From the NCBI RefSeq assembly GCF_902167635.1, contig NZ_CABHMS010000002.1, positions 558,001 through 622,000 on the forward strand: 64,000 bases of DNA, written 5' to 3'. Positions within the stretch are counted from its first letter, which is position 1. Every line of letters begins with the position of its first letter. Shown here piece after piece: positions 45,674-54,476 of this stretch. The notes under the pieces are model-generated. The model was not told the DNA's origin. It saw nothing but the letters and a program-made list of their open reading frames with translations, and did no database searches. Made by a program: the position numbers and the translations under genes. Source of the stretch: Chitinophaga vietnamensis (GTDB taxonomy: Bacteria > Bacteroidota > Bacteroidia > Chitinophagales > Chitinophagaceae).

Positions 45674-45744
45674 CGGCCCTGTAGGGGCCGGAGCTCGGTA
45701 GCCCCGGGTGGAACCCGGGGAACAAAAAATGGGGAACAAAAAAT
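45674..45744. repeat. REP-like double hairpin plus 14-bp tandem duplication
   Basis: Hairpin one is CGGCCC-TGTAG-GGGCCG (45674-45690). Hairpin two is CCCCGGGT-GGA-ACCCGGGG (45702-45720). Right after it GGGGAACAAAAAAT occurs twice in tandem (45717-45730, 45731-45744). The wording is like dispersed GC-rich repeats I know from other Bacteroidota. Adjacent to the half palindrome. Confidence 0.75.
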
Positions 45745-45805
45745 GATAAAGTTATTTTGACACAGTTTATTTACACCTCCAAATATAGATTTGGGCAACA
45801 GCACT

Positions 45806-46291
45806 TTAATATACAGTCCTTCCTATAGATGCCGTAACGCCGTCCATTACATAAACTGGGTTTTTCATTTTTACACCAATAACTCCCTTTGCAAGCATTT
45901 CCCCCAAATCTTTAGCACTAATGCTTATCTGACAATATTGATCAGGAAAAATTGCAATTGGTAACAATATATTATAGTCTGCGTTTGGCTGTAAATCAAA
46001 ATACTTGGTGGTGAGCTCCCTAATATTCAAACTAGCAAACACTCTTTTAACTTCATGTCGCAAGGACTGAGGAAAACCTGGAGAGAAAATAAAGCTGGTA
46101 TCAAGAGCTCCCTTTTTTATAGAGATGCCTACCGCTCCAATGAAGGAAGTACACCTCATATCATCCGGCGCCCTAAGTTCTTTTAATATTTTTCGCGTTA
46201 TTTCTGCCTTACCATTGTTTTCTTGCGCAAATAAAGGGAAACATACCGAAAAGGCAAGGAAAAGCAGCGATGTACCAATTAATCTTTTCAT
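45806..46291 (-). CDS. Secreted hypothetical protein
   Basis: The 161-residue protein has a signal peptide (MKRLIGTSLLFLAFSVCFPLFAQ). I recognise no family with certainty. The middle (FIGAVGISIKKGALDTSFIFSPGFPQSLRHEVKRVFASL) faintly resembles the small periplasmic TonB C-terminal-like fold, which is a guess. It starts 2 bp after the putative zincin gene on the same strand, and shares its AT-rich composition, so both were probably acquired together. Confidence 0.65.
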   Translation of the reverse strand: MKRLIGTSLLFLAFSVCFPLFAQENNGKAEITRKILKELRAPDDMRCTSFIGAVGISIKKGALDTSFIFSPGFPQSLRHEVKRVFASLNIRELTTKYFDLQPNADYNILLPIAIFPDQYCQISISAKDLGEMLAKGVIGVKMKNPVYVMDGVTASIGRTVY

Positions 46292-46293
46292 AG

Positions 46294-47616
46294 TTAATTA
46301 CATTTTGTTCCTAAATCTGAAGTTTTATAGCTCTTATTCTTATTAAGTATGTCAATTGCTTTAAGAGGTGCGTTCCTTACTAACTCCGACCATGAGTAAG
46401 ATTCATGCACTCCCCCCCAGGCGAGAGCAGTAGCATCTTCGTCAGATAGTGACGGGAAAATCTCCCTTAGTGCCGCCGACATTTTGTCAATATAAAAAAG
46501 CCCCATTTCATTATGATCAACTATTGGATTATAATTTTTTGCTGAAAAATAGGCGTGTAATACCTCATGCAGAATAGTAGCCACTATATACTCCTGAGAG
46601 GAGTGGAACTGTGTAACTAATTTTGAATTTAATGTGATGTCCATATTATAAGATATACTCGTGCCAGAAGAATTCGTAAAGGGCTTAGTATCTCCATCGA
46701 TTGAGTCAGCCAGACTTGCTTCATAAAAACGAATGTTGAAATTGTCGGGCTGGTCAAAAATTCTACAGAGTATCGTAGAAACAGTATTCTTTAGGACACC
46801 GTTATTCACAGCGTGAACGCTATTAATCAAGCATGGAGACTGTAGATTATTGATAATATCGTACAATATAATGTTTCCAGTTCCGGTGCCGGCTCCCCCA
46901 GCACCACCACCGCCTCCACTGTAATCCGGTTCACTGCCTCCACCAGTTCCACCGCCTTCACCCGGAAATTCTTGGTCTATACTACAAACAGTTTCTGAAC
47001 GTAGGTATGTTCTACCTATCATCTCGCCATCGCGGTAAACTTCTTGATAATAATCAGTGGTAACACAAATGCCTCTTTCAGTTTTCAGTTTGTTAGATTT
47101 GTAACCAATAGACACGTCTAATTTTCCAGCTTTGCCATCCTTATATCTATATCCTCGATTAACATTCCCCTCCCAATCTGTTACTAGTATATTGCCGGAA
47201 AATGCCTTTCCCGTTCTTTTTTCATCAAGGAATTTATAAACCACTTCGGCACGCATTTCTCCTTTCTTATCTTTGAAAATTGATAAAAAAGGGCGAACAT
47301 TTATCGGCTGCATCGTTTTCCCTCCATCTTTTGAAACAGTAATTGTTTGTTTAAATTTCAACGGAACTGTCACAACTTCAAAAGATTGCAATTTTTCCAC
47401 ACTTGCATTCTGCCAATCCGTCTCAAGTTCAAAGGAAAATCTGTTCGCTTCAACACCTGTTTGTTGCTTTTGCAGTACCTCGGACGTGAAGTATTGTTTT
47501 GCAGCTTCAATTTGGCTTTTGGGTTGGGAGCTTTGGTCGCCCTCTTTTTTACAGGCGTAGAATGTAAGTAAGGCAACACACAATGATGCGGTTAACAAAA
47601 CAAACTTTTTCTTCAT
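46294..47616 (-). CDS. Putative zinc-metalloprotease lipoprotein
   Basis: The 440-residue protein has a lipoprotein signal (LCVALLTFYACKKEG), an N-terminal beta domain (about 35-215), a glycine-rich linker (219-248), and a C-terminal domain with a zincin-type motif HEVLH (H350, E351, H354) in ATILHEVLHAYFSAK. The third zinc ligand is not certain; the histidine at about 368 in IVDHNEMG is a candidate. It may cleave proteins at the cell surface, or the motif may be structural. AT-rich compared with the window. Co-transcribed with the small secreted gene after it. Confidence 0.7.
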   Translation of the reverse strand: MKKKFVLLTASLCVALLTFYACKKEGDQSSQPKSQIEAAKQYFTSEVLQKQQTGVEANRFSFELETDWQNASVEKLQSFEVVTVPLKFKQTITVSKDGGKTMQPINVRPFLSIFKDKKGEMRAEVVYKFLDEKRTGKAFSGNILVTDWEGNVNRGYRYKDGKAGKLDVSIGYKSNKLKTERGICVTTDYYQEVYRDGEMIGRTYLRSETVCSIDQEFPGEGGGTGGGSEPDYSGGGGGAGGAGTGTGNIILYDIINNLQSPCLINSVHAVNNGVLKNTVSTILCRIFDQPDNFNIRFYEASLADSIDGDTKPFTNSSGTSISYNMDITLNSKLVTQFHSSQEYIVATILHEVLHAYFSAKNYNPIVDHNEMGLFYIDKMSAALREIFPSLSDEDATALAWGGVHESYSWSELVRNAPLKAIDILNKNKSYKTSDLGTKCN

Positions 47617-47977
47617 GGGAATAGTGGTTTTAGTGGGTTAATCATAACAAACATTCACAAAACGTCAAAACGCAACCTTCAAATAGAAAATGCAATGAAA
47701 ATAATGTAAAATTTGAATTTCGACAAAAATATACCTCCAAACAATAATTAAAAAGGCGGAGTCGATACCCCGCCCTTGTTCAACGTTTTCCTTTTTATTT
47801 CAAAAAATATTTCAGAAACAATGCTTGCTTTGAGTTCTTTCGAGGTAGTTTCTTTGCTGACCTGCGGATTACCTTCTGGATTTTTTTAATTCGATTCAAA
47901 TACAGCCCGAGCAAAATAAATATAAGGAATAATTTTTCCCTTATAGGAAATTTCTTCCGCTATCGCAGGCGACGCGC
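47617..47977. other. Intergenic region without a convincing gene
   Basis: This 361-bp AT-rich stretch holds a minus-strand terminator (47746-47774). On the minus strand, a lysine/arginine-rich open stretch of about 50 codons (about 47960-47807) has no ATG start. It may be a remnant of a gene end. The promoter of the zincin gene must lie near 47630-47720, but no exact match to the consensus was found. Confidence 0.55.
47746..47774 (-). terminator. Rho-independent terminator after the DUF389 gene
   Basis: On the minus strand GGCGGGG, loop TATCGA, then CTCCGCC (one wobble) and TTTTT follow. Confidence 0.78.
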
Positions 47978-49315
47978 TTAGGGCTTGCCCTGTTGCAGGA
48001 TCAGTTGCACGGAATCCTTGTGCAGCCGTGCTTTGAGCCAGCGCTGCATTTTCTGCGCCTCTTCCTTGCCGGGCTTTTTGCTAACGTTTACCACTACTAC
48101 GGTAACCGTGTCAGCGCGCGTACTGTCGGGCCGATGGAATATCATATCAGATGCGCCGTAATGCAACAATGGCGGAAACAATATTTTTAATTCGTCTGAA
48201 AGGTCCGGCCATAGCGGCTTTTCAGGCCCGGCGCTTTTTGACGTGCCGCTATCTTGCCGGAAAATATCTTCCAATATGCTCGCTTTGATCTGCGACAGAT
48301 CAATCTCTTGTTTGGCATTCAATCCCTGGCGCACCACCAGTTTGGTATGCGGCAGGTGATAGGCGGGCAGGCGTTGGCTGATGGCTTTGATCACAGAGTC
48401 TTCCAGTTCCGCGCCGATGAGCAGCAGGTCTATCTCTTTACCTTGTGGCCGGAAAATAAAATTCTTGCTCACCACCTGCGTATTACGGAAATTAAATGCC
48501 TCTTTCACAAAACGCTGCGCATTGTTTTCAAAGATGCTTTTGTCTACAATGCGCCAGGCGAGGAACACGCTGGGCGTGATGGTGACCAGCGTGATGATGA
48601 GCACATAGCGCGATATCCTCTTTTCATACTGCTTGTCTTCAAATCGCTTTTTGCCAAAGCGAAGAAAACGGACGATGAGGAAAGTGCTGATGCAGATGAA
48701 TACACTGTTGATAAAATAGAGATAGATGGCGCCGAGAAAGAAGAGCGGTTGCCCGTTGGCCAGCCCGAAACCGGCGGTACAAAGGGGCGGCATCAAAGCG
48801 GTGGCGATAGCTACACCGGGTATCACATTGCTCTTTTCTTTCCGCGTGCCGGCAATGATACCCGCAAGGCCGCCAATGAAAGCGATGAACACATCCCATA
48901 CAGATGGTGTGGTGCGGGAAAGTAATTCTGATTGTGCATCATGTAATGGCGTAAGCCAGAAGTAACCCGCAGAGGTAGCGATGCTGATCAGGGTGGCGAT
49001 GAGCAGGTTGCGGCCGCCTTTCTTCAGCAACTCATAATCGTTGATGGCCACTCCCACGCCGATGCCCATGATAGGCCCCATCAGCGGGGATATGAGCATG
49101 GCGCCGATGATCACGGCAGTAGAATTGACATTGAGACCTATAGAGGCAATGAGTATCGCGAAGATGAGCGTCCACAGGTTAGCGCCCTTGAACTCCGAAT
49201 TTTTTTTGACAGCGGTGATCACTTCTTCTTCATCGGCCTTGTCCATGTGGAGGTTGAAGCGCCGTTGGATAGTGATCCTGACTTTCCTGAAAAAACGTGT
49301 TCCCTTTTGCTCCAT
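47978..49315 (-). CDS. DUF389 / TIGR00341-type membrane protein
   Basis: Start MEQKGTRFFRKVRI gives 445 residues; an extension of nine codons was rejected for lack of signal. It has about six membrane helices between residues 45 and 265 with the DUF389 hallmarks LNVNSTAVIIGAMLISPLMGP and ATALMPPLCTAGFGLA. A C-terminal soluble domain of about 180 residues follows. Function of the family is unknown. It is an inner-membrane protein of general distribution and forms a single-gene transcript here. Confidence 0.92.
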   Translation of the reverse strand: MEQKGTRFFRKVRITIQRRFNLHMDKADEEEVITAVKKNSEFKGANLWTLIFAILIASIGLNVNSTAVIIGAMLISPLMGPIMGIGVGVAINDYELLKKGGRNLLIATLISIATSAGYFWLTPLHDAQSELLSRTTPSVWDVFIAFIGGLAGIIAGTRKEKSNVIPGVAIATALMPPLCTAGFGLANGQPLFFLGAIYLYFINSVFICISTFLIVRFLRFGKKRFEDKQYEKRISRYVLIITLVTITPSVFLAWRIVDKSIFENNAQRFVKEAFNFRNTQVVSKNFIFRPQGKEIDLLLIGAELEDSVIKAISQRLPAYHLPHTKLVVRQGLNAKQEIDLSQIKASILEDIFRQDSGTSKSAGPEKPLWPDLSDELKILFPPLLHYGASDMIFHRPDSTRADTVTVVVVNVSKKPGKEEAQKMQRWLKARLHKDSVQLILQQGKP

Positions 49316-49345
49316 AGCAGCAAAATACTGATTATAGCGCAAATA

Positions 49346-49381
49346 GAATAAAAGAGGCCATCTTCAACAGATGGCCTCTTT
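49346..49381 (-). terminator. Rho-independent terminator after GH18
   Basis: A 12-bp perfect stem (49352-49363 with 49369-49380, loop of five) is followed on the minus strand by TTTTATT. It ends the GH18 gene just before the DUF389 gene. Confidence 0.83.
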
Positions 49382-49388
49382 GCCCGTA

Positions 49389-50393
49389 TCAATGTGCGGG
49401 CGGATTCATGAGCGCAATAGCTGCGCGTGTATAGTAGAATGGTCGGCCATCATTTTTGTTGGCATAATCGGTATCGATGCCGTAAGAGAATACACCGGCT
49501 TTTTTGCCTTGTGAAGGTTGCCACAATGCGTATTGATTGATCGGCGGATTGGCGCCGGCCCATCCCGATCCGTCTTCAAAGTCCACTCCAACGAGGAACT
49601 TGCCGGGCGTCAGGTAGGGCGACCATGCCGTGTAGCTGGTTTGCAAAGAAGAGGTGGGGCGCCAGTATGCCTGCAGGAATACATAATTCACTTTCGGGCC
49701 TGATTGCTGGAAGAAAGAAGATACAGAAGTGGAACCCTGCAAAGGTCTGTTGGTATCCAGTATCAGCCATTTACCACTGCTGGATTTAGGCCCGAAATAG
49801 GCGGAGAGCGCAGTTACCATACCATTGAATTTCGTGAGGGTGGCGCCGGTAGGATCTGTTTCTACATCCATATCATAACCATCAAAGCCGTAATAGTTCA
49901 CGAGGCTGTCGCGCACATAGATCGCCCACTGGTTGTAAGAGGCGGTATTGTCGCCGGTGCCGGGGTGGTAGCTTTTCCAGTAGTCGAAATTGCCGGTGCC
50001 TTGTGTGTACACTACTTTGGTGCCTTTGGCATGAAGGCCGGGCACATAGCTGTTCTTCAGCATGGTCCAGTAAGGATGGCCCGCGGGCGTGTAGTCGGGG
50101 AACACGCACACGATATCCATGCTGTCGGGCAGGTTGTTCATAGATGGCAGGTTGGCCCCGAAGGTGCTGTCGCCCCAGGTGCGGTAATAGCCGGCCATCA
50201 GGCTATGCGCGCTGTTCTTGTACGCCAGCAGGCTGTCGAGATACGTGAGGGCCGCCCCGCTGGCCTTTGTTACTGTGGTGGATGGCTTGTTTGCTGGCGC
50301 TTGTGTTTGCAGATCTTTGCGGCAGCTGGCGCCCATTACAACCGGGAATAACAATAGGGCCAGTGCTTTCCATTGTTCATGCATTTTTTTCAT
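49389..50393 (-). CDS. GH18 endo-beta-N-acetylglucosaminidase-like lipoprotein
   Basis: The 334-residue protein has a lipoprotein signal (LLLFPVVMGASCRKDL, lipidated C24) and a single GH18 barrel. The active-site motif DGYDMDVE holds D171, D174, D176 and the acid E178. The short barrel without chitin-binding domains, and the opening LAGYYRTWGD-like strand, resemble the endo-N-acetylglucosaminidases that cut the chitobiose core of N-glycans more than chitinases. It stands alone, with no susCD next to it. Specificity is inferred. Confidence 0.85.
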   Translation of the reverse strand: MKKMHEQWKALALLLFPVVMGASCRKDLQTQAPANKPSTTVTKASGAALTYLDSLLAYKNSAHSLMAGYYRTWGDSTFGANLPSMNNLPDSMDIVCVFPDYTPAGHPYWTMLKNSYVPGLHAKGTKVVYTQGTGNFDYWKSYHPGTGDNTASYNQWAIYVRDSLVNYYGFDGYDMDVETDPTGATLTKFNGMVTALSAYFGPKSSSGKWLILDTNRPLQGSTSVSSFFQQSGPKVNYVFLQAYWRPTSSLQTSYTAWSPYLTPGKFLVGVDFEDGSGWAGANPPINQYALWQPSQGKKAGVFSYGIDTDYANKNDGRPFYYTRAAIALMNPPAH

Positions 50394-50525
50394 AAAACGT
50401 ATTATTGGGTGAACGGATTAACGGATAGAAGATGGGCATTGTTCACAGGAAAAACGGGCTCGTCTTCTCTAAGATAAGAAAAAATTAACGTATACCTGTC
50501 ATCGTTAGATATTATAGAAATCCTA

Positions 50526-50533
50526 TACCTTTG
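50526..50533 (+). promoter_or_regulatory. Probable -7 element (TACCTTTG) of the OmpA gene
   Basis: TACCTTTG matches TAnnTTTG and ends 18 bp before the ATG at 50552. The expected -33 TTTG is not seen. The leader would be very short. Confidence 0.42.
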
Positions 50534-50551
50534 GCAGATCAAAAAAATAGA

Positions 50552-51586
50552 ATGATGAAAGTGGCAAATCAAAAATTATACTGGGCGCTGATGCTGTGTG
50601 CAGCAGCCATTACGTTTGAAGCCTGTGGTAACAAGAAGAAAGCAGGTCAGGAAGAAACGGCGCAAACCACAAAAGATTCCGTTAGCACCCCTGCACAACA
50701 GGCGCCTGCCGCGGCTCCTGCAGCTTTTGATATTAATTCCGTACCGGTGACCGACAAAAACGTAGGGGCGTTCCCGTTCTTTACGGCGCCTACCAAATAT
50801 GCTTACCGCAACGCTACCACCAAAGATTTTGACCGCGAATACTTCACGGTGAAAGGTAAGCTGCTGCCAATGGAAGGTAAAACTTACAAAGCCGAGATCG
50901 TTGACAAAGACAACAAAGGATCTTCTGCCTTCAGCGCACTGGAAGTAGAAAAGAGCTATGAACAGGCCATCCTGGCGCTGGGCGGCGTAAAAGTGAACGA
51001 CGAAAAAGCGCCCCGCGCAGAAAGGGAACGCGTAGGCGACGACGAAATCTATAAAAAAGGCTATGGTTATGTAGTTGGCATGTCTGATGAAGTGATCAAC
51101 ACTTATGTGATCCGCACCAAAGATGCTGAGATATGGATCTCCATGCAATGCAACTCCGCTTATGGTCAGATCTGCATCCTGCAAAAAGGCAAGCTCACCG
51201 CCACCGTGGATATCATCAAAGCCGATGAATTGAAAAAAGAAATTGACGCCAACGGCAAGGCTGTCCTGCACATCAATTTCGCTACTGATAAAAGTGATAT
51301 CACTCCGGAAGGCCAACAAGCGGTAGACGAGATCGTGAAGCTGATGCAGAACGATGCCGCACTGAAATTATCCGTGAATGGTTACACCGATAATACCGGC
51401 GATAAAGCCAAAAACCAGCAGCTGTCCAGCGACAGGGCCAAAGCGGTAGCTGCAGCTATCCAGAAAGGCGGCATCGCCGCAAACAGGCTCCAGTCCAAAG
51501 GTTTCGGCGCCGACAAACCCATCGCCGACAATACCACCGAAGAAGGCAAGGCACAGAACCGGCGGGTAGAGCTGGTGAAAATTTAG
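50552..51586 (+). CDS. OmpA-family lipoprotein
   Basis: Start MMKVANQKLYW gives 344 residues with a lipoprotein signal ending ITFEACGNKKK. After an Ala/Pro/Gln-rich linker comes a domain of about 170 residues of no certain family. The C-terminal OmpA domain follows (about 240-344: INFATDKSDITPEGQQAVDE, SVNGYTDNTGD, LSSDRAKAV, NRRVELVKI), which binds peptidoglycan. It links the outer membrane to the wall. Its stop codon (51584-51586) lies inside the left arm of a palindrome. Confidence 0.92.
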   Translation: MMKVANQKLYWALMLCAAAITFEACGNKKKAGQEETAQTTKDSVSTPAQQAPAAAPAAFDINSVPVTDKNVGAFPFFTAPTKYAYRNATTKDFDREYFTVKGKLLPMEGKTYKAEIVDKDNKGSSAFSALEVEKSYEQAILALGGVKVNDEKAPRAERERVGDDEIYKKGYGYVVGMSDEVINTYVIRTKDAEIWISMQCNSAYGQICILQKGKLTATVDIIKADELKKEIDANGKAVLHINFATDKSDITPEGQQAVDEIVKLMQNDAALKLSVNGYTDNTGDKAKNQQLSSDRAKAVAAAIQKGGIAANRLQSKGFGADKPIADNTTEEGKAQNRRVELVKI

Positions 51587-51696
51587 GAATTTTTTGATTT
51601 AGGAATTTCTTGATTTACGAATTTAGGGATTTAGTTTCCAGGAGAATTTTCCTGGAAACTAAATCCCTAAATTCGTAAATCAAAAAATTCCTAAAT
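51581..51696. repeat. 116-bp palindrome spanning a stop and a start codon
   Basis: The right arm (51651-51696, 46 bp) is the exact complement of the left arm once one 16-bp unit (51602-51617) is removed. The left arm is built of 16-bp units ATTTAGGAATTTTTTG, ATTTAGGAATTTCTTG and ATTTACGAATTTAGGG, and the loop is 8 bases. The OmpA stop codon and the A and T of the GNAT start codon both lie in it. Confidence 0.94.
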
Positions 51697-52372
51697 GATT
51701 TTAGATAATCCTGCCTGGAACGCACTCACAACCGTGCATGCCTGTTTTGCTGAAGGGGCGGCACATGCCAAAAGATATAATGCTGCCATTGTTTCCTTTA
51801 TTGCCTGCGAAGATCCGTATAGTCAGCAAATGCATACCCTCGATGCATGGATCGCGCCGGGAGAATCATTTTATATTATTGGCCATTTGCCGTCTTTACC
51901 TGCGGGTTGGCAGGTAGCGAGCGAGCTGCCCTGCGCGCAGATGCTGTTGCCATCCGGCGCCTTGCCGGAAATTGCGATAAGGGAAAAGATCGAATTGTTA
52001 GGAGAGGAGGATGCACAGGAGATGTATGATCTCATCAATCGTATACAGCCCGGTTATTACAATATGAACACGCGCCTGATGGGCACTTATTACGGCATCC
52101 GCCAGGAAGGCCGGCTGGTAGCTATGGCGGGGGAACGTATGCGGATGACAGGCTACTCCGAGCTGAGCGCCATCTGCACGGACCCGGCATTTACCGGCCG
52201 TGGATATGCACAACAGCTGATTACACAATTATGCCGGCAGCACGCGGCCGCCGGCATCACTTCTTTTTTGCATGTGGCGGCTACTAATGAGCGCGCCGTG
52301 CGACTTTACGAACACATGGGATTTCAAACAAGCACCTTGATCAGCTTTTATCGCGTGGTCAAAGGTGTTTGA
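51695..52372 (+). CDS. GNAT-family N-acetyltransferase
   Basis: The 225-residue protein has a GNAT domain in its C-terminal half: LSAICTDPAFTGRGYAQQLI with the acetyl-CoA loop, and TNERAVRLYEHMGF. The N-terminal half resembles the extra domain of FR47-like members. It would acetylate an unknown amine. The start ATG begins in the last bases of the palindrome, so the start site would be hidden if the hairpin forms. The end overlaps the convergent hydrolase gene by 25 bp. Confidence 0.9.
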   Translation: MILDNPAWNALTTVHACFAEGAAHAKRYNAAIVSFIACEDPYSQQMHTLDAWIAPGESFYIIGHLPSLPAGWQVASELPCAQMLLPSGALPEIAIREKIELLGEEDAQEMYDLINRIQPGYYNMNTRLMGTYYGIRQEGRLVAMAGERMRMTGYSELSAICTDPAFTGRGYAQQLITQLCRQHAAAGITSFLHVAATNERAVRLYEHMGFQTSTLISFYRVVKGV

Positions 52373-53190
52373 AGAAAATCTTCGAACAGGGCCACAGTGG
52401 CCTGATATACCTTCGGGTCGGTTTGGAAGAGAACCTCGCCGATACATTCGCCATGCCTGCCTGGCAGTATCATCAGGCGACCTTTGGGCAGCAGGCGATA
52501 CATGGCGACGGCATGCTCGGCAAGGACGGCGTCCTGGTCGCCTACGGCTACTAACGTTGGCGCCTGTATGTTTTTAATCACGGCATCATCCCATCCTTTG
52601 AAGGCCACCATGCGGTTGCGGTCTTTTTCAAACATAGCGCGCAGGCCGGCGGTATCGCCGGGGTTGTCGTGGAGGAAAGCCTCCTGGTAAGGTTTAGGCA
52701 TCATGTCGATAGTGGCCGTAGGCAAGCTTTTCCAGAGCTCCTCCGGCATACCGGAACAGTTGTAAGGAGCGGAGAGAAGGATCAATCTGTTCACCAGCTC
52801 CGGATGCCGGGTCGCAATTTCGATGCAGGTCATGCCGCCATTGCTGAAACCTAAGATATCAGACTTGCGGATGTGCAGTTGCTGTAATAGTGCAGCTACA
52901 TCGTCGGCATCCTGTATAAACGAGGTGGGGCCTGGCCTGCGGCCGGTGTGGCCATGCGCTTCCAGTTCTACCGCAATTACTTTGTGATGCTGCGCAAACA
53001 GCGGTATCACTTTGGAAAAATTCGTCTGGATGGTGGAGCCGCCGCCATGCAGCAATACCAGCGGTTCTCCGCTGCCATGTATTTCGTAATACATCCTGAT
53101 ACCATTCACCGTGGCATAATGCCCCGCATCTTGTGCCGCTACTTTGTGAGTTGTCATAGCCAATAGTATTAAAAAGAACAGGTTTTTCAT
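52348..53190 (-). CDS. Alpha/beta hydrolase, secreted
   Basis: The 280-residue protein has a signal peptide (MKNLFFLILLAMTTHKVAAQ). The fold signatures are the oxyanion loop LVLLHGGG (45-51), the nucleophile S116 in GFSNGG, an acid in VAVGDQDAV, and the catalytic histidine in PGRHGECIGE. It is probably an esterase or similar in the periplasm; substrate unknown. Single gene, overlapping the GNAT end. Confidence 0.9.
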   Translation of the reverse strand: MKNLFFLILLAMTTHKVAAQDAGHYATVNGIRMYYEIHGSGEPLVLLHGGGSTIQTNFSKVIPLFAQHHKVIAVELEAHGHTGRRPGPTSFIQDADDVAALLQQLHIRKSDILGFSNGGMTCIEIATRHPELVNRLILLSAPYNCSGMPEELWKSLPTATIDMMPKPYQEAFLHDNPGDTAGLRAMFEKDRNRMVAFKGWDDAVIKNIQAPTLVAVGDQDAVLAEHAVAMYRLLPKGRLMILPGRHGECIGEVLFQTDPKVYQATVALFEDFLQTPLTTR

Positions 53191-53279
53191 TTCCCTTTTT
53201 TGTTTTGATAAAATTACAAAGAAGGGGAGTTGGTCATATAGGCATATTACGACAATCTGCGGGTGAAATTATGCCAGCA

Positions 53280-54419
53280 TTATTTTATCATACGCTTCTT
53301 CAGGTAATCATAAATTTCTTTCTCTTCATTGTTGTTGCTGCCTGGTTTGTACAGTTGTACATAACGTTTGTAATATTTCAAAGCGGTGGCGTCGTTCTTG
53401 TAAGCGGTTTCATAAATGCGGCCAATGCTGTATTGGTTTAGCGGCCGGTGGCCAATGTACCAGGCAGTGTCCAGGTAAGCGATAGCCGGCTTGAACAGTT
53501 GTAATTGTTCATAGTTGTGGGCGGCGCTGCTGTAGTAGTTTTCCAGGTTGGGCGATTTAGCCATGGCTATACATTGCTGTAACAGCGTATTACTTTCCTC
53601 ATATTGCTTCAACGACGTATAGGCGAGCGCGGTATAGTAGGTGATGCTCTCCGATGCCGTGTTCGCAGCCTTGAGATATTCGTAGAAGAGTATGCATTGT
53701 TCATATTTTTTTGCCGTATAACCAGCCACCACTACATACAGAAAGATGCCCGGACTGGACACGTTGAGCGACATCAAGCGCCCTCCGATGGCGATGGTGC
53801 GCGCGTATTGTTTATTATAGTAAGATGTTTTGGCCGCTGCGCCCAACACGGCCACCTGTGAGGAATCGCTGGCCATAAAAGCATTGACAATGGAATCGGC
53901 CAGCGGGTAATTTTTTCGTTCTATCCATTCCTCTGCCAGGCGCGCCGTTACTTTCGGATCTTTGGCATTCAGGCGGTAAGCCTGTTGCAGCCATACAAAG
54001 GCAGAATCAGGCAGCTGCGCAGCAAAGGCGGCAAAACTGAGTTGCTTCCAGGCGGCTGCACTGGCGGGTTTCAGCTTCACGATACGTTGATCATAAGCCA
54101 CCGCCTGCCGATACGATTCCTGTTGCATACTGATAGCCGCCAGGTATTGCAAGGCCGCCAGATGATTGCTATCCTGCTGCAATACCTTGTTGTACTGTTC
54201 CGCTGCTGCGGCCATATTGCCAGACTGATAATAGGTATAGGCCAATAAGGACAATACCTGCGGGTTACTGCTCTGCGCAAATGGAGCCAGGTAGTTCAGG
54301 GCTTCTTCATATTGCTGCTCTTGCAGGTAATCCATTACCCTGTTCCTGTCTGGCCCTTGCTGGGCATAGCTTTTAGCGGAGAATACGACCAGGCAGACGA
54401 TCCATACAAAGTTTCTCAT
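53280..54419 (-). CDS. Secreted tetratricopeptide-repeat protein
   Basis: The 379-residue protein has a signal peptide (MRNFVWIVCLVVFSAKSYAQQ) and about seven TPR-like helix pairs, for example YEEALNYLAPFAQ, LAYTYYQSGNMAAAAEQYNKVLQQ, and KPASAAAWKQLSFAAFA. It has a periplasmic scaffold role with unknown partners. Two 20-bp palindromes lie directly upstream, between it and the terpene synthase gene. Confidence 0.88.
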   Translation of the reverse strand: MRNFVWIVCLVVFSAKSYAQQGPDRNRVMDYLQEQQYEEALNYLAPFAQSSNPQVLSLLAYTYYQSGNMAAAAEQYNKVLQQDSNHLAALQYLAAISMQQESYRQAVAYDQRIVKLKPASAAAWKQLSFAAFAAQLPDSAFVWLQQAYRLNAKDPKVTARLAEEWIERKNYPLADSIVNAFMASDSSQVAVLGAAAKTSYYNKQYARTIAIGGRLMSLNVSSPGIFLYVVVAGYTAKKYEQCILFYEYLKAANTASESITYYTALAYTSLKQYEESNTLLQQCIAMAKSPNLENYYSSAAHNYEQLQLFKPAIAYLDTAWYIGHRPLNQYSIGRIYETAYKNDATALKYYKRYVQLYKPGSNNNEEKEIYDYLKKRMIK

Positions 54420-54436
54420 CGGAATTTATTTTCCAT

Positions 54437-54476
54437 AAAACTAAATGATTAGTTTTAAAACTAAAAATTTAGTTTT
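54437..54476. promoter_or_regulatory. Tandem 20-bp palindromes, operator or hairpins
   Basis: AAAACTAAATGATTAGTTTT (54437-54456) is followed without gap by AAAACTAAAAATTTAGTTTT (54457-54476). Each is palindromic, and the 20-bp period puts both on about the same face of the helix. They overlap the terpene synthase stop codon and precede the TPR gene. A regulator operator or AT-rich terminator are both possible. Confidence 0.5.

Noticed and set aside
47807-47960. Lys/Arg-rich open stretch on the minus strand after the DUF389 gene
   Set aside because: It has no ATG and only a distant TTG start, and no family. It may be a remnant, but the support is too weak for a gene call.
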